Shown piece by piece: positions 1 to 7,710 of a stretch of DNA of 17,746 bases. Origin of the DNA: Clostridia bacterium. GTDB lineage: Bacteria > Bacillota > Clostridia > Oscillospirales > CAG-272. The notes under the pieces were generated by a model, which saw only the letters and a list, made by a program, of their open reading frames with translations, searched no databases and had not been told where the DNA came from. The position numbers and the translations under genes were made by a program. The stretch spans positions 1 through 17,746 of the forward strand of contig CAAGGQ010000132.1 of NCBI GenBank assembly GCA_900769475.1, given 5' to 3'. How positions within the stretch are numbered: the first letter of the stretch is position 1; each line of letters begins with the position of its first letter.

Positions 1-521
1 CACACCCCCTCCGCATGCTTCATAATCTCGATCGCCATCAGGCGGTCGTAGACCGTTACACCAAGACTCTTCGCCTTTTTCTCCAAGGCTTCGGCCATAA
101 ATTTGGAGGCCAGAGGACCTGCCGAGGTGGCGCGGGCATAAGGATCGTGATCGGTCTTGTATCCCACGTATTCTCCGTAACGGTTGTGGGGAAAGGGCAC
201 GCCGATCTCACACAGATGGAAGAAGCACCGCGCCGAGAGAGCCGCCTCGCACAGAGCGTTATCCCCATCCACACAGCCCCCCGCAAAGAGGTTGCCGGCC
301 ATGTTGACCACACTATCGGGGGCGCTTCCCCCCAGACCCAGCTTGTAGTAGGTCTGCTTATCGCTGCCCGTGTTGCGAGAGGTACCCAAAAGCCTTCCCT
401 CGGTAACGATGCAAACGCTTTTTTGTCCACCTTCCTTGATGCGACAGGCGGCGTTGTAGCCCGCCGCGCCGGTACCAATCACTACGGCGTCATAGGTTTT
501 ATAATTCAAGTTGCTCATCAT
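1..521 (-). CDS. FAD-dependent oxidoreductase (fumarate reductase/succinate dehydrogenase flavoprotein-like), 3' end outside window
   Basis: The minus-strand frame is open from an ATG at 519-521 to the window edge, about 173 residues, so only the N-terminal part is present. Residues about 9-24 read YDAVVIGTGAAGYNAA, a GxGxxG dinucleotide-binding fold for FAD. It is followed by an EGRLLGTSRNTGSDKQ segment and a long FAD-domain region, as in fumarate reductase-like flavoproteins that reduce alkenes or dehydrogenate substrates. A second in-frame ATG lies at 516-518. AGGA 7 bases upstream of 521 overlaps the stop of the preceding SDR gene, with a 12-base gap, so the genes are probably co-transcribed. 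The family is clear from the N-terminus, but the substrate is unknown and the catalytic region is not visible. Confidence 0.8.
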   Translation of the reverse strand, partial: MMSNLNYKTYDAVVIGTGAAGYNAACRIKEGGQKSVCIVTEGRLLGTSRNTGSDKQTYYKLGLGGSAPDSVVNMAGNLFAGGCVDGDNALCEAALSARCFFHLCEIGVPFPHNRYGEYVGYKTDHDPYARATSAGPLASKFMAEALEKKAKSLGVTVYDRLMAIEIMKHAEGV

Positions 522-533
522 ACTCGTATCCTA

Positions 534-1283
534 TCAAAGTCTTTGCAAATGGAATCCGCCGTCCACGTCCAGGGAATGTCCCGTCACGTAGGGGAGGGCC
601 CCCGAGCAGAGGGCAAACACGGCCTTGGCAATATCCTCAGGGCTTCCCCAGCGCTTGATGGGAAGCAGTCCGCCTTCGATGAGGGTGTCGTATTTTTCCT
701 TGACCTTCTCGGTCATACCCGTGGCAATGATGCCGGGACGCACCTCGTTGACGGGGATGCCGTACTCGGCCAGACGGTCGGCAAAGAGCGTTGTGATCAT
801 GGAGACGCCGGCTTTGGAAATGCAATATTCCCCACGGCTCACCGAGCTGGTGTAGGCCGACATGGAAGAAATATTACAGATCACTCCTCTCACGCCATCC
901 TCCAAAGGATTGTGGATCATCTCTTTCGCCACGGCCTGCGTCAGGAAAAGCGTGCCCTTGGCGTTGATGTTCATTACAAAGTCATAGCTCTCCTCGGTCA
1001 TTTCCAGAAGGTCGTTTCTCACCTTGGGAGCCACGCCGGCAACGTTCACAAGCCCGTAGATGCCTCCAAACGCCGCAACGGCCTGACGGATCAGCTCGGC
1101 ACGGTCTTCCGCACGGCTGAGATCGCCTTTCACATACGCAAAATGGTTCTCGGAAAATTTTTCGGCCACGGTATGACGGTCTACAATATCCATTCCCGTT
1201 ACGGCATAGCCGTTTTTCAAAAACGTTTTCGCGGTCGCGTATCCGATTCCCCCGGCGCAACCGGTTACAATGATATTTTTCAT
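534..1283 (-). CDS. Short-chain dehydrogenase/reductase (SDR, FabG-like)
   Basis: This 249-aa protein is a classical SDR, a soluble NAD(P)-dependent alcohol/ketone oxidoreductase of normal family length. Visible motifs are TGCAGGIG at 7-14 (nucleotide-binding TGxxxGxG), NVAG at 80-83, the structural Asn in NINAKG near 107, and the catalytic Ser140, Tyr153 and Lys157 (YxxxK), with the usual 13-residue Ser-Tyr spacing. VRPGIIATGM follows at 181-190. The start is fixed by AAGGAGA 7-8 bases upstream of the ATG. It lies 23 bases downstream of the Old Yellow Enzyme gene and 12 bases upstream of the flavoprotein gene. The three redox genes probably act on one substrate: the SDR would handle a hydroxyl/keto group and the neighbours a C=C bond. 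The substrate is not recognisable. Confidence 0.92.
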   Translation of the reverse strand: MKNIIVTGCAGGIGYATAKTFLKNGYAVTGMDIVDRHTVAEKFSENHFAYVKGDLSRAEDRAELIRQAVAAFGGIYGLVNVAGVAPKVRNDLLEMTEESYDFVMNINAKGTLFLTQAVAKEMIHNPLEDGVRGVICNISSMSAYTSSVSRGEYCISKAGVSMITTLFADRLAEYGIPVNEVRPGIIATGMTEKVKEKYDTLIEGGLLPIKRWGSPEDIAKAVFALCSGALPYVTGHSLDVDGGFHLQRL

Positions 1284-1306
1284 GTTCGATCTCCTTTTTT
1301 GAACGC

Positions 1307-2620
1307 TTATTTTTTCAGAAATTCCTTATAAAGGGCGGCATACAAAGGATCCCGGATCACGCATCCCGGGGTGGATCCGCCCCGCATCAGCTCGGTGCAC
1401 TTGGAGCAGCAGAGGCAGAGATGCTCCTTTTTTAGCTCCCCGGTTTTGAGAATCTCCTTGGCAAAATCGGGATGGGCAAAGATGGTGCGGCCAAAGCCTG
1501 CCAGATCAAAGCCTCCCGCCTCCACGAAGGCCGCGGCAACCCCGGGAGCGGCAACCCCCAGATAGGAAAGCCCCGAGGAGATCAGCTGCAGCGCGGGCGC
1601 CGCCGTCTTAAGTGTAGCCGTGCCGTGAAGCATCCGCGCCACGCCCTCCAGAGGATGCTCGGGATGCTCGTAGCCTCCCTTGGCAAAGGGGCGATTGACG
1701 TGGGGATTGACGTAAGGGTTCCCCATGGTAATATTCAAAAGCTTGACCCCCAGTCCCGACAGCTCCCGAAGCAGCCAAATAGGCTCGGTGGGATCAAATT
1801 CCAGGCTCCCGTCCTTCGCTACGCCAAAGCCGTAGGGATAGGGGAAGCCGTCGTACACGTTGAGACGGGAGCTGACCAAAAAGTCGCTTCCGCAGGACTG
1901 GATCGCCCCCTCCACGCTCTCCCGGAGCAGTCGAGTGCGGTTCTCCAGGCTTCCGCCGTAGCGACCCTTTCGCTCATAGGCCGAAAGCAGCTCGGAATTG
2001 AGGTAGCGGTGACAGCACTTGATATCCACGCCGTCAAAGCCTGCCTTCTCGGCCAAGCGCGCCGTGGCGATCAGATCCTCCTTGACCCGATCGATGCCCT
2101 CGTCGGTAATGATGCGAGAGGCGTCGATGGGATGCTCCTTTTCAAACAGAGGATTGTTGTAGGCAATCACCGGGGCGGGGGTGCCATGGGGCTTGCTGTA
2201 GCGTCCCGAATGGGTATCCTGCATCAGGATCAGGGGCGCATATCCGTTCTCCCTCAGACCGATCTCCCGGATCTCCTCCACCGTTTCCCGAAACACGTCG
2301 AGATTCTTTTCGGTGAGCCAGAGCTGACGGGGATTGGCTCGCCCCTCCTCACAACAGGCGGTAGCCTCAAACCAGATCACGCCCGCACCTCCCGCGGCAA
2401 AGCGGCGATAACGGCGGCGGGTCAACTCGTCGGGGGCGCCGTCGGCGGTACCGTCACAGCCCTCCATGGCCTGGCAGACCAGGCGGTTGGGGGCGGTCTT
2501 CTTCCCCAGGATCAGGGGTGTAGCCAGAGCCTCGGTGCTCTTGGTATAGGGGAGCGAACGCTCCAATGTATCGTTTTGCTGTGCAAATTCTTCAATGGTG
2601 GTATATACTTTACGATTCAT
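1307..2620 (-). CDS. NADH:flavin oxidoreductase, Old Yellow Enzyme family, with C-terminal cysteine cluster
   Basis: The protein has 437 aa. A TIM-barrel FMN-binding reductase domain covers about 30-390: PNRLVCQAMEG near 44-54, a family segment KCCHRYLNSELLS at 201-213 and YGGSLENRTR at 221-230, as in 2,4-dienoyl-CoA reductase and bile-acid BaiCD-like enzymes. The C-terminus holds C402, C404, C405, C408 and C420, close to the Fe-S ligand pattern of that subgroup but with slightly altered spacing. Unlike 2,4-dienoyl-CoA reductase (about 670 aa) it lacks the C-terminal FAD/NAD(P)H domains. It is the first gene of the operon with the SDR and a separate flavoprotein. AGGAGG precedes the ATG by 8 bases. 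It probably reduces an activated C=C bond; the substrate is unknown. Confidence 0.9.
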   Translation of the reverse strand: MNRKVYTTIEEFAQQNDTLERSLPYTKSTEALATPLILGKKTAPNRLVCQAMEGCDGTADGAPDELTRRRYRRFAAGGAGVIWFEATACCEEGRANPRQLWLTEKNLDVFRETVEEIREIGLRENGYAPLILMQDTHSGRYSKPHGTPAPVIAYNNPLFEKEHPIDASRIITDEGIDRVKEDLIATARLAEKAGFDGVDIKCCHRYLNSELLSAYERKGRYGGSLENRTRLLRESVEGAIQSCGSDFLVSSRLNVYDGFPYPYGFGVAKDGSLEFDPTEPIWLLRELSGLGVKLLNITMGNPYVNPHVNRPFAKGGYEHPEHPLEGVARMLHGTATLKTAAPALQLISSGLSYLGVAAPGVAAAFVEAGGFDLAGFGRTIFAHPDFAKEILKTGELKKEHLCLCCSKCTELMRGGSTPGCVIRDPLYAALYKEFLKK

Positions 2621-2640
2621 ATTTCATCCCTCCTGCCTCC

Positions 2641-2669
2641 ATTATAACCTATTATGAAAAAAAATGGTA
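2641..2669 (-). promoter_or_regulatory. Promoter of the redox operon: good -10, no -35
   Basis: Reading the minus strand, 2646-2641 is a perfect TATAAT. The hexamer 17 bases upstream (about 2664-2669) bears no resemblance to TTGACA, and a run of eight T lies in the spacer. A promoter with a strong -10 and no -35 next to a divergent AraC gene fits activator-dependent transcription; that last step is inference. Confidence 0.6.
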
Positions 2670-2699
2670 GATTTAGATTGCAAATTTCTATGTAAATCT
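2669..2699. promoter_or_regulatory. Inverted repeat, candidate AraC-family operator
   Basis: AGATTTA at 2669-2675 and TAAATCT at 2693-2699 are a perfect 7-bp inverted repeat with 17 bases between them. The repeat lies between the -10 of the redox operon and the promoter of the divergent AraC gene, touching the -35 of the latter. Position and symmetry suggest the binding site of that regulator; no binding evidence is available. Confidence 0.4.
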
Positions 2700-2727
2700 T
2701 GCTTTTTTTTTGAAAATGTGCTATATT
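2699..2727 (+). promoter_or_regulatory. Promoter of the AraC-family gene
   Basis: TTGCTT at 2699-2704, a 17-bp spacer that includes a T-run, and TATATT at 2722-2727. It lies about 30 bases upstream of the start codon, with AAGGAGG at 2746-2752. Confidence 0.6.
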
Positions 2728-2758
2728 GAAGGCAGAGAATCATCCAAGGAGGTCAACC

Positions 2759-3586
2759 ATGCGCGTTTTATCGGTGCACTATACGGATACGCCCCTGCAG
2801 CTCCACAGCCACTATCACGAGGGACACCAGCTCCTGTACGTGGTGGAAGGACGGGCGCGGATCACCGTGAAGGGACAGAGCTTCCCCCTGGAAAAGGGCT
2901 CCCTGGCCGTGCTGAGCCGCCTGGAGGAGCATGCCGTTGACGATGCCTCCCCCAACTACAAGCGCTACACCCTGCGGGTATCCCATGACGGCTCTCAGGG
3001 AAGAACCTCCAAGCAGGCACTGCTTTCCTCGGTGCTGGTCAACCGAGGAAAGGCCTTCCGCCACGTGGTCCCCACGGGTCGTTTTGGCCCCGCATTTGAG
3101 CTCCTGCTCTCCCAGATGCAAGCCGAATTCTCTTCTGCGGAGCCTCTGCGGGAGGAAATGCTCTCCCTGCAGCTGGAGCGCTTTCTCATCACTCTGTTTC
3201 GCTGTGCGCCCTTCCTCTTTGTGACCGAGGACACCGAGAGCATCCGCACGGTGCGGGCCATCCAGCAACGGCTGGAGCAGAGCCTGCGGGATCCCCTGAC
3301 CCTGGCCACCCTGGCCGAGGAATACCACGTCAGCCCCTCCCATCTTGCCCATCGCTTTAAGAGCGTAACCGGCTACGCCCCCATGGAATACCGCCAGGCC
3401 TGCCGTATCACCGCCGCCAAGGAGCTCCTGGGCAACACCAAAAAGCCCATCCAGGAAATCGTTGGGATCTGCGGTCTTGGGGACGAAAGCAACTTTAGCC
3501 GCAAGTTCCGAGAGATCACCGGGATCACCCCCACCGCCTTCCGACGGCAGTGTGCCCGTCACGATGCCGAGGAGAAGAAAGTTTAG
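2759..3586 (+). CDS. AraC-family transcriptional regulator with N-terminal cupin domain
   Basis: This 275-aa protein starts at ATG 2759, set by AAGGAGG six bases upstream; an earlier in-frame ATG at 2726 lies inside the promoter. Residues about 10-60 (LHSHYHEGHQLLYVVEGRA) form a cupin sensor fold with clustered histidines. The C-terminal ~95 residues contain two helix-turn-helix motifs: LATLAEEYHVSPSHLAHRF and, after a linker, IQEIVGICGLGDESNFSRKF, ending in TGITPTAFRR, the AraC/XylS signature. It is divergent from the OYE-SDR-flavoprotein operon, whose promoter lacks a -35, so it most likely activates that operon in response to its substrate. The effector is unknown. Confidence 0.93.
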   Translation: MRVLSVHYTDTPLQLHSHYHEGHQLLYVVEGRARITVKGQSFPLEKGSLAVLSRLEEHAVDDASPNYKRYTLRVSHDGSQGRTSKQALLSSVLVNRGKAFRHVVPTGRFGPAFELLLSQMQAEFSSAEPLREEMLSLQLERFLITLFRCAPFLFVTEDTESIRTVRAIQQRLEQSLRDPLTLATLAEEYHVSPSHLAHRFKSVTGYAPMEYRQACRITAAKELLGNTKKPIQEIVGICGLGDESNFSRKFREITGITPTAFRRQCARHDAEEKKV

Positions 3587-3645
3587 AAAAAGGCGCGATC
3601 TTTGGATTTTTGGTTTATGTTTTCGTCTTTCTTCCCGATTTTTTC

Positions 3646-3674
3646 TTGTTTTTTCCTTTTTTCCGTGATACAAT
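3646..3674 (+). promoter_or_regulatory. Promoter of the metF-metH operon
   Basis: TTGTTT at 3646-3651, exactly 17 bases, then TACAAT at 3669-3674. The transcript would start near 3681, giving a leader of about 55 bases. A short hairpin (ACCTC at 3683-3687 with GAGGT at 3695-3699) opens this leader. I see no S-box (SAM-I) or cobalamin riboswitch consensus. Confidence 0.6.
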
Positions 3675-3735
3675 GAAGCCGTACCTCACGATGCGAGGTC
3701 ACGGAATTCCATTCTTTTGTGCAAAGGAGTTCCCC

Positions 3736-4611
3736 ATGAAGCTGACAACGCTCTTTGAGCAAAATACCCTTTCTCTTTCCTTTGAGGTCTTTCCTCCCAA
3801 AACCGACTCGGCCTTTGAGAGCGTAAAGAACGCCGTGGAACAGATCGCCGCTCTGCGTCCCGCTTTTATGAGCGTGACCTACGGTGCCGGCGGAGGAACC
3901 AGCCAATATACTCTGGACATTGCCAAGGACATTAAGGATCGCTACGGCGTTCCCACCCTGGCACACCTCACCTGCGTTTCCTCCACCCGGGAAACGGTAC
4001 GGGAGAAGATCCGCCAGATCCGCGCGGCGGGCATTGAGAACGTGATGGCCCTGCGGGGGGATCTGACCCCCGAACTAGAGAATTCCGACCGCTCCGCCTG
4101 GGACTACCGCCATGCCATCGACCTGATCCGCGACATCCGTACCCTGGCCCCCGAGATCTGCATTGGCGGTGCCTGCTACCCCGAGATCCATCCCGAAAGT
4201 CGGGACCAGCGGGAGGATATCCTGCACCTGAAAGAAAAGGTGGAGGCCGGCTGCTCCTTTTTGACCACCCAGATGTTTTTTGACAATCATCTTCTCTATA
4301 ACTTCCTCTACAAGATCCGGGAGGCCGGCATTACCGTCCCCGTGATCCCCGGCATCATGCCCATTACCAACGCCAAGCAGGTGGAGCGGGCAATGCGACT
4401 TTCGGGCTCCTTTATGCCCCAGCGCTTTAAGAGCCTGGTGGATCGATTTGGCGATTCCCCCGCCGCCATGGAGCAGGCCGGGATCATCTACGCCACCGAT
4501 CAGATCATTGATCTCTTTGCCAACGGCGTTACCAACGTACACGTGTATTCCATGAACAAGCCCGCCGTGGCCGAACAGATCCTGAGGAACCTCTCGGCCA
4601 TTCTGGGCTGA
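3736..4611 (+). CDS. metF: Methylenetetrahydrofolate reductase
   Basis: The 291-aa product is of usual bacterial MetF length and reduces 5,10-methylene-THF to 5-methyl-THF, the methyl donor for methionine synthase. Motifs: FEVFPPKT at 16-23 with the conserved Glu17, VTYGAGGGT at 47-55, ALRGD at 105-109 with the flavin-facing Asp, and TTQMFFDN at 177-184. The start is ATG 3736 with AAAGGAG 5-6 bases upstream; an open extension upstream covers promoter sequence and is not coding. It is the first gene of an operon, 11 bases before the methionine synthase reactivation gene, so the full methyl branch (MetF, MetH, reactivator) is made together. Confidence 0.95.
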   Translation: MKLTTLFEQNTLSLSFEVFPPKTDSAFESVKNAVEQIAALRPAFMSVTYGAGGGTSQYTLDIAKDIKDRYGVPTLAHLTCVSSTRETVREKIRQIRAAGIENVMALRGDLTPELENSDRSAWDYRHAIDLIRDIRTLAPEICIGGACYPEIHPESRDQREDILHLKEKVEAGCSFLTTQMFFDNHLLYNFLYKIREAGITVPVIPGIMPITNAKQVERAMRLSGSFMPQRFKSLVDRFGDSPAAMEQAGIIYATDQIIDLFANGVTNVHVYSMNKPAVAEQILRNLSAILG

Positions 4612-4622
4612 GGGAGGCCGCT

Positions 4623-5234
4623 ATGATCCAAGCCCTGACCCTTCCACTGCCCCTGCCCGACCGCAAGACCCTCTTGCGCTACGCGGGAGCCGCCGCCAAC
4701 GCCGCAGACGATCCTGCCCTCTCCTCCCTCCTGGAGGAGTGCATCACCGAGCTTTCAAGCATCACCACGGGATGGATCTGCTACGGCGTCTTTCCCCTGG
4801 AAGAAGCAGGAGAATATCTCCACGCGGGCTTTGCCCCTCTGCCCTCCCGAATTCTGCGGGAACACTGGCAGGATTGCCGCGAGGTGTTGGTCTTTGCCGC
4901 CACCGTGGGTCTTACCTTTGACCGTGCCGTGACCCGCGCCGCCGCCCGATCCCCCGCCAAGGCTCTGCTTCTGGACGCCCTGGGCACCGAGCGGGTGGAG
5001 GCTCTGTGTGACGCCTTCTGTCACCGCATGGCCACTGCGTGGGAGGAAAAGAACGCCATCCTCACCCCGCGCTTCAGTCCCGGCTACGGGGATCTACCCC
5101 TGACCTTTCAAAGGGAGATCTTCCGCTCCCTAAACTGCTCCCAACACATTGGTCTTACCCTGAATCAAAGCCTATCCATGTCGCCCTCCAAATCGGTTAC
5201 GGCCTTGGTGGGCATCCGATACCAAACCCCATAG
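4623..5234 (+). CDS. Standalone methionine synthase reactivation-domain protein
   Basis: This 203-aa protein matches the vitamin B12-dependent methionine synthase activation domain, normally the C-terminus of long MetH (residues about 900-1227 in E. coli). The key stretch is RFSPGYGDLPL at 150-160, then IGLTLNQSLSMSPSKSVTAL around 176-195, the SAM-binding signature of the domain. In this operon it is a separate gene between metF and a short MetH lacking the domain, so it very probably re-methylates oxidised cob(II)alamin of the downstream MetH in trans, using SAM and a reductant. GGAGG precedes the ATG. Its stop overlaps the AGGAGG of metH, with a 9-base gap, suggesting matched expression. 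Confidence 0.88.
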   Translation: MIQALTLPLPLPDRKTLLRYAGAAANAADDPALSSLLEECITELSSITTGWICYGVFPLEEAGEYLHAGFAPLPSRILREHWQDCREVLVFAATVGLTFDRAVTRAAARSPAKALLLDALGTERVEALCDAFCHRMATAWEEKNAILTPRFSPGYGDLPLTFQREIFRSLNCSQHIGLTLNQSLSMSPSKSVTALVGIRYQTP

Positions 5235-5243
5235 GAGGACGCT

Positions 5244-7676
5244 ATGAACCTTCTTGAATATGCTAACCAACATCTCCTCTTTCTGGACGGAGGCATGGGA
5301 ACCCTCTTGCAAAAGGCAGGCCTTTGCCCGGGAGAGCTTCCCGAGGTCTGGAACCTGACCCATCCCGAGGAGATCACCCGCATCCATACCGACTATCTCA
5401 ACGCCGGCTCCCACGTGATCAGCACCAATACCTTTGGTGCCAATCTCCTCAAGTTCTCCCCCGAGGAGCTGGATCGCGTCATAGGTGCGGCGGTGCAAAA
5501 CGCCCGTCGGGCACAGGCCGCCACCCGCGGCTCTCAGCCCACCTGGGTGGCCCTGGACGTGGGTCCCACGGGACGGATGCTGGCCCCTTACGGCGATTTC
5601 GACTTTGAAGACGCCGTTGCCACCTTTGCCGCCACGGTACGCCTGGGCGTAAAGCACGGGGTGGATCTGATTTTTATTGAAACCATGAACGACAGCTACG
5701 AAACCAAGGCCGCCCTGCTGGCTGCCAAGGAGAGCTGTTCCCTTCCCGTTTTCGTTTCCAACGCCTACGGCGCCGACGGAAAGCTGATGACGGGTGCCTC
5801 CCCCGCCGCCATGGTGGCCCTTTTGGAGGGCCTTGGAGCCGACGCCATTGGCGTGAACTGCTCCCTGGGTCCCCGCGCTCTGGCCCCCGTGGTGGAGGAA
5901 TACTTGGCCGCGGCCTCGGTGCCCGTGCTCCTCAAGCCCAACGCGGGGCTTCCCCGCGCCAACAAGGCGGGAGAAACAGTTTACGACGTAACCCCCGCAG
6001 ACTTTGCCCGAGAGGTGACCGCCCTGCTCCGGAAGGGCGTGCGTATGGCCGGCGGCTGCTGCGGCACCACCCCCGCCTACATTCAAGCCCTGACCGATTC
6101 CGCGGCGGATCTTTCGCCCCTTCCCATCCTTCCCAAAGAGCACACCCGGGTGTCCTCCTATACTCACGCCGTCACCTTTGGGGAGCGTCCCCTGCTCATT
6201 GGGGAGCGCATCAATCCCACCGGCAAAAAGCGCTTTCAGGAGGCCCTGCGCGCCGGGGATATGGATTACCTGTTAAACGAAGGTCTTACCCAAGAGGAAA
6301 AAGGCGTGGATCTTTTGGACGTGAACGTGGGGCTTCCCGAAATCGACGAGCCCACCCTGCTGACCCAAGCCGTCTGCCGCCTGCAGGCCATTCTGGATCT
6401 GCCCTTGCAGATCGACACTGCCAATCCCCGCGCCATGGAGCGCGCCCTGCGCCGCTACAACGGCAAGGCGCTGATCAACTCGGTCAGCGGCAAGCAAGAA
6501 AGCATGGACACCGTCTTCCCTCTGGCAAAAAAATACGGCGGCGTGATCATTGCCCTGACTCTGGACGAGAACGGAATCCCTCCCACGGCAGAAGGCCGCC
6601 TGGCCATTGCCGAGAAGATCCTGGCCGAGGCCACCCGCTACGGCATCCCCAAAAAGGATCTGGTCTTTGACCCTCTGGCGCTGACCGTAAGTGCCGACCC
6701 TCGCGCCGCCATCGAAACCCTGAGTGCGGTGGAGGCCATTACCCGCCGGCTGGGCTGTCACACCTCCCTGGGGGTTTCCAACGTATCCTTTGGCCTTCCC
6801 CAGCGGGACGCCATCAACAGCACCTATTTTGCCATCGCCCTCTCCAAGGGACTTTCGGCCGCTATTATGAATCCCTATTCCACGGCAATGATGTCCACCT
6901 ACCGCGCCTTTTGCGCCCTGAACGGGCAGGACGAAAACTGCGCCGCCTATGTGGACTTTGCCACTTCCCTTCCCGCAAATTCCTCCACTCCCGCAACCGC
7001 CGCCCCAACCCCCGCCCCCGCCAAGACCTCCCTTCCCGGGGAGTCGGAGCTGCAATACGCCATTGGCAAGGGACTGAAGGAGCGTGCCGCCGCGCTGACG
7101 CGGGAGCTGCTACAGAGCAAGGAACCCCTGCAGATCGTCAACGAGGAGATCATTCCCGCCTTGAACGCCGTAGGCGAGGGCTTCGAACGCCACACCGTCT
7201 ATCTCCCCCAGCTCCTCATGAGCGCCGAGGCCGCCCAGGCCGCCTTTGCCTGCATCAAAGAGGCCCTGCAGGGCGCCCGAAGCGCCACCAAGAGCTGCTT
7301 CGTTCTGGCCACCGTGAAGGGCGATATTCACGACATCGGCAAAAACATCGTCAAGCTCCTGCTGGAAAACTACGACTTTGACGTGATCGACCTGGGGCGC
7401 GATGTGCCCCCGGAGGTCATCGTTCAAGAGGTCGTTTCCCGCAACGCTCCCTTGGTGGGACTGAGCGCCTTGATGACCACCACCGTGCCCGCCATGGAGG
7501 AGACCATTCGTCAGCTCCGCGCGGCGGCACCTTGGTGCCGCATCCTGGTGGGCGGCGCGGTGCTCACCCAAGAATATGCCAACACCATTGGCGCCGACGC
7601 CTACGCCAAGGACGCCATGGAGGCGGTTCGCTGTGCCGAGCAGCTCCTCCCCTCATCCCCGAAATCCATTGAATAA
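5244..7676 (+). CDS. metH: Cobalamin-dependent methionine synthase, short form without activation domain
   Basis: The 810-aa protein transfers methyl from 5-methyl-THF via cobalamin to homocysteine. Domains in order: homocysteine/Zn barrel at about 1-290 with GVNCSLG (Cys206) and GGCCGTT (Cys272, Cys273) as zinc ligands; pterin-binding barrel at about 310-570 (LLIGERINPTGKKR at 317-330, LLDVNVGLPEID); a linker rich in Pro, Ala and Thr at about 579-597; B12 cap helices at about 600-680; and a B12-binding Rossmann domain with GDIHDIGKN at 693-701, whose His696 is the lower cobalt ligand. E. coli MetH has about 1227 residues; the missing C-terminal domain is encoded by the preceding gene. AGGAGG lies at the overlap with the upstream stop. 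Confidence 0.96.
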   Translation: MNLLEYANQHLLFLDGGMGTLLQKAGLCPGELPEVWNLTHPEEITRIHTDYLNAGSHVISTNTFGANLLKFSPEELDRVIGAAVQNARRAQAATRGSQPTWVALDVGPTGRMLAPYGDFDFEDAVATFAATVRLGVKHGVDLIFIETMNDSYETKAALLAAKESCSLPVFVSNAYGADGKLMTGASPAAMVALLEGLGADAIGVNCSLGPRALAPVVEEYLAAASVPVLLKPNAGLPRANKAGETVYDVTPADFAREVTALLRKGVRMAGGCCGTTPAYIQALTDSAADLSPLPILPKEHTRVSSYTHAVTFGERPLLIGERINPTGKKRFQEALRAGDMDYLLNEGLTQEEKGVDLLDVNVGLPEIDEPTLLTQAVCRLQAILDLPLQIDTANPRAMERALRRYNGKALINSVSGKQESMDTVFPLAKKYGGVIIALTLDENGIPPTAEGRLAIAEKILAEATRYGIPKKDLVFDPLALTVSADPRAAIETLSAVEAITRRLGCHTSLGVSNVSFGLPQRDAINSTYFAIALSKGLSAAIMNPYSTAMMSTYRAFCALNGQDENCAAYVDFATSLPANSSTPATAAPTPAPAKTSLPGESELQYAIGKGLKERAAALTRELLQSKEPLQIVNEEIIPALNAVGEGFERHTVYLPQLLMSAEAAQAAFACIKEALQGARSATKSCFVLATVKGDIHDIGKNIVKLLLENYDFDVIDLGRDVPPEVIVQEVVSRNAPLVGLSALMTTTVPAMEETIRQLRAAAPWCRILVGGAVLTQEYANTIGADAYAKDAMEAVRCAEQLLPSSPKSIE

Positions 7677-7710
7677 AAGAATAAAAATAGAAAGAAGGAC
7701 CGAAGAAGAC

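Noticed and set aside
15..1331. 438-aa plus-strand ORF
   Set aside because: It lies opposite the SDR and flavoprotein genes, which have full motif sets and good Shine-Dalgarno sites; its own product shows no recognisable domain.
3675..3735. SAM riboswitch in the metF leader
   Set aside because: A small hairpin is present, but the leader is too short and lacks the S-box consensus; I could not build the pseudoknot of shorter SAM classes.
6273..7055. Long antisense ORFs opposite metH and the Gfo/Idh/MocA gene (also 5172-6167 and 7720-8898)
   Set aside because: They are shadows in GC-rich coding DNA: glycine- and histidine-rich, without family resemblance or ribosome binding sites, opposite well-recognised genes.
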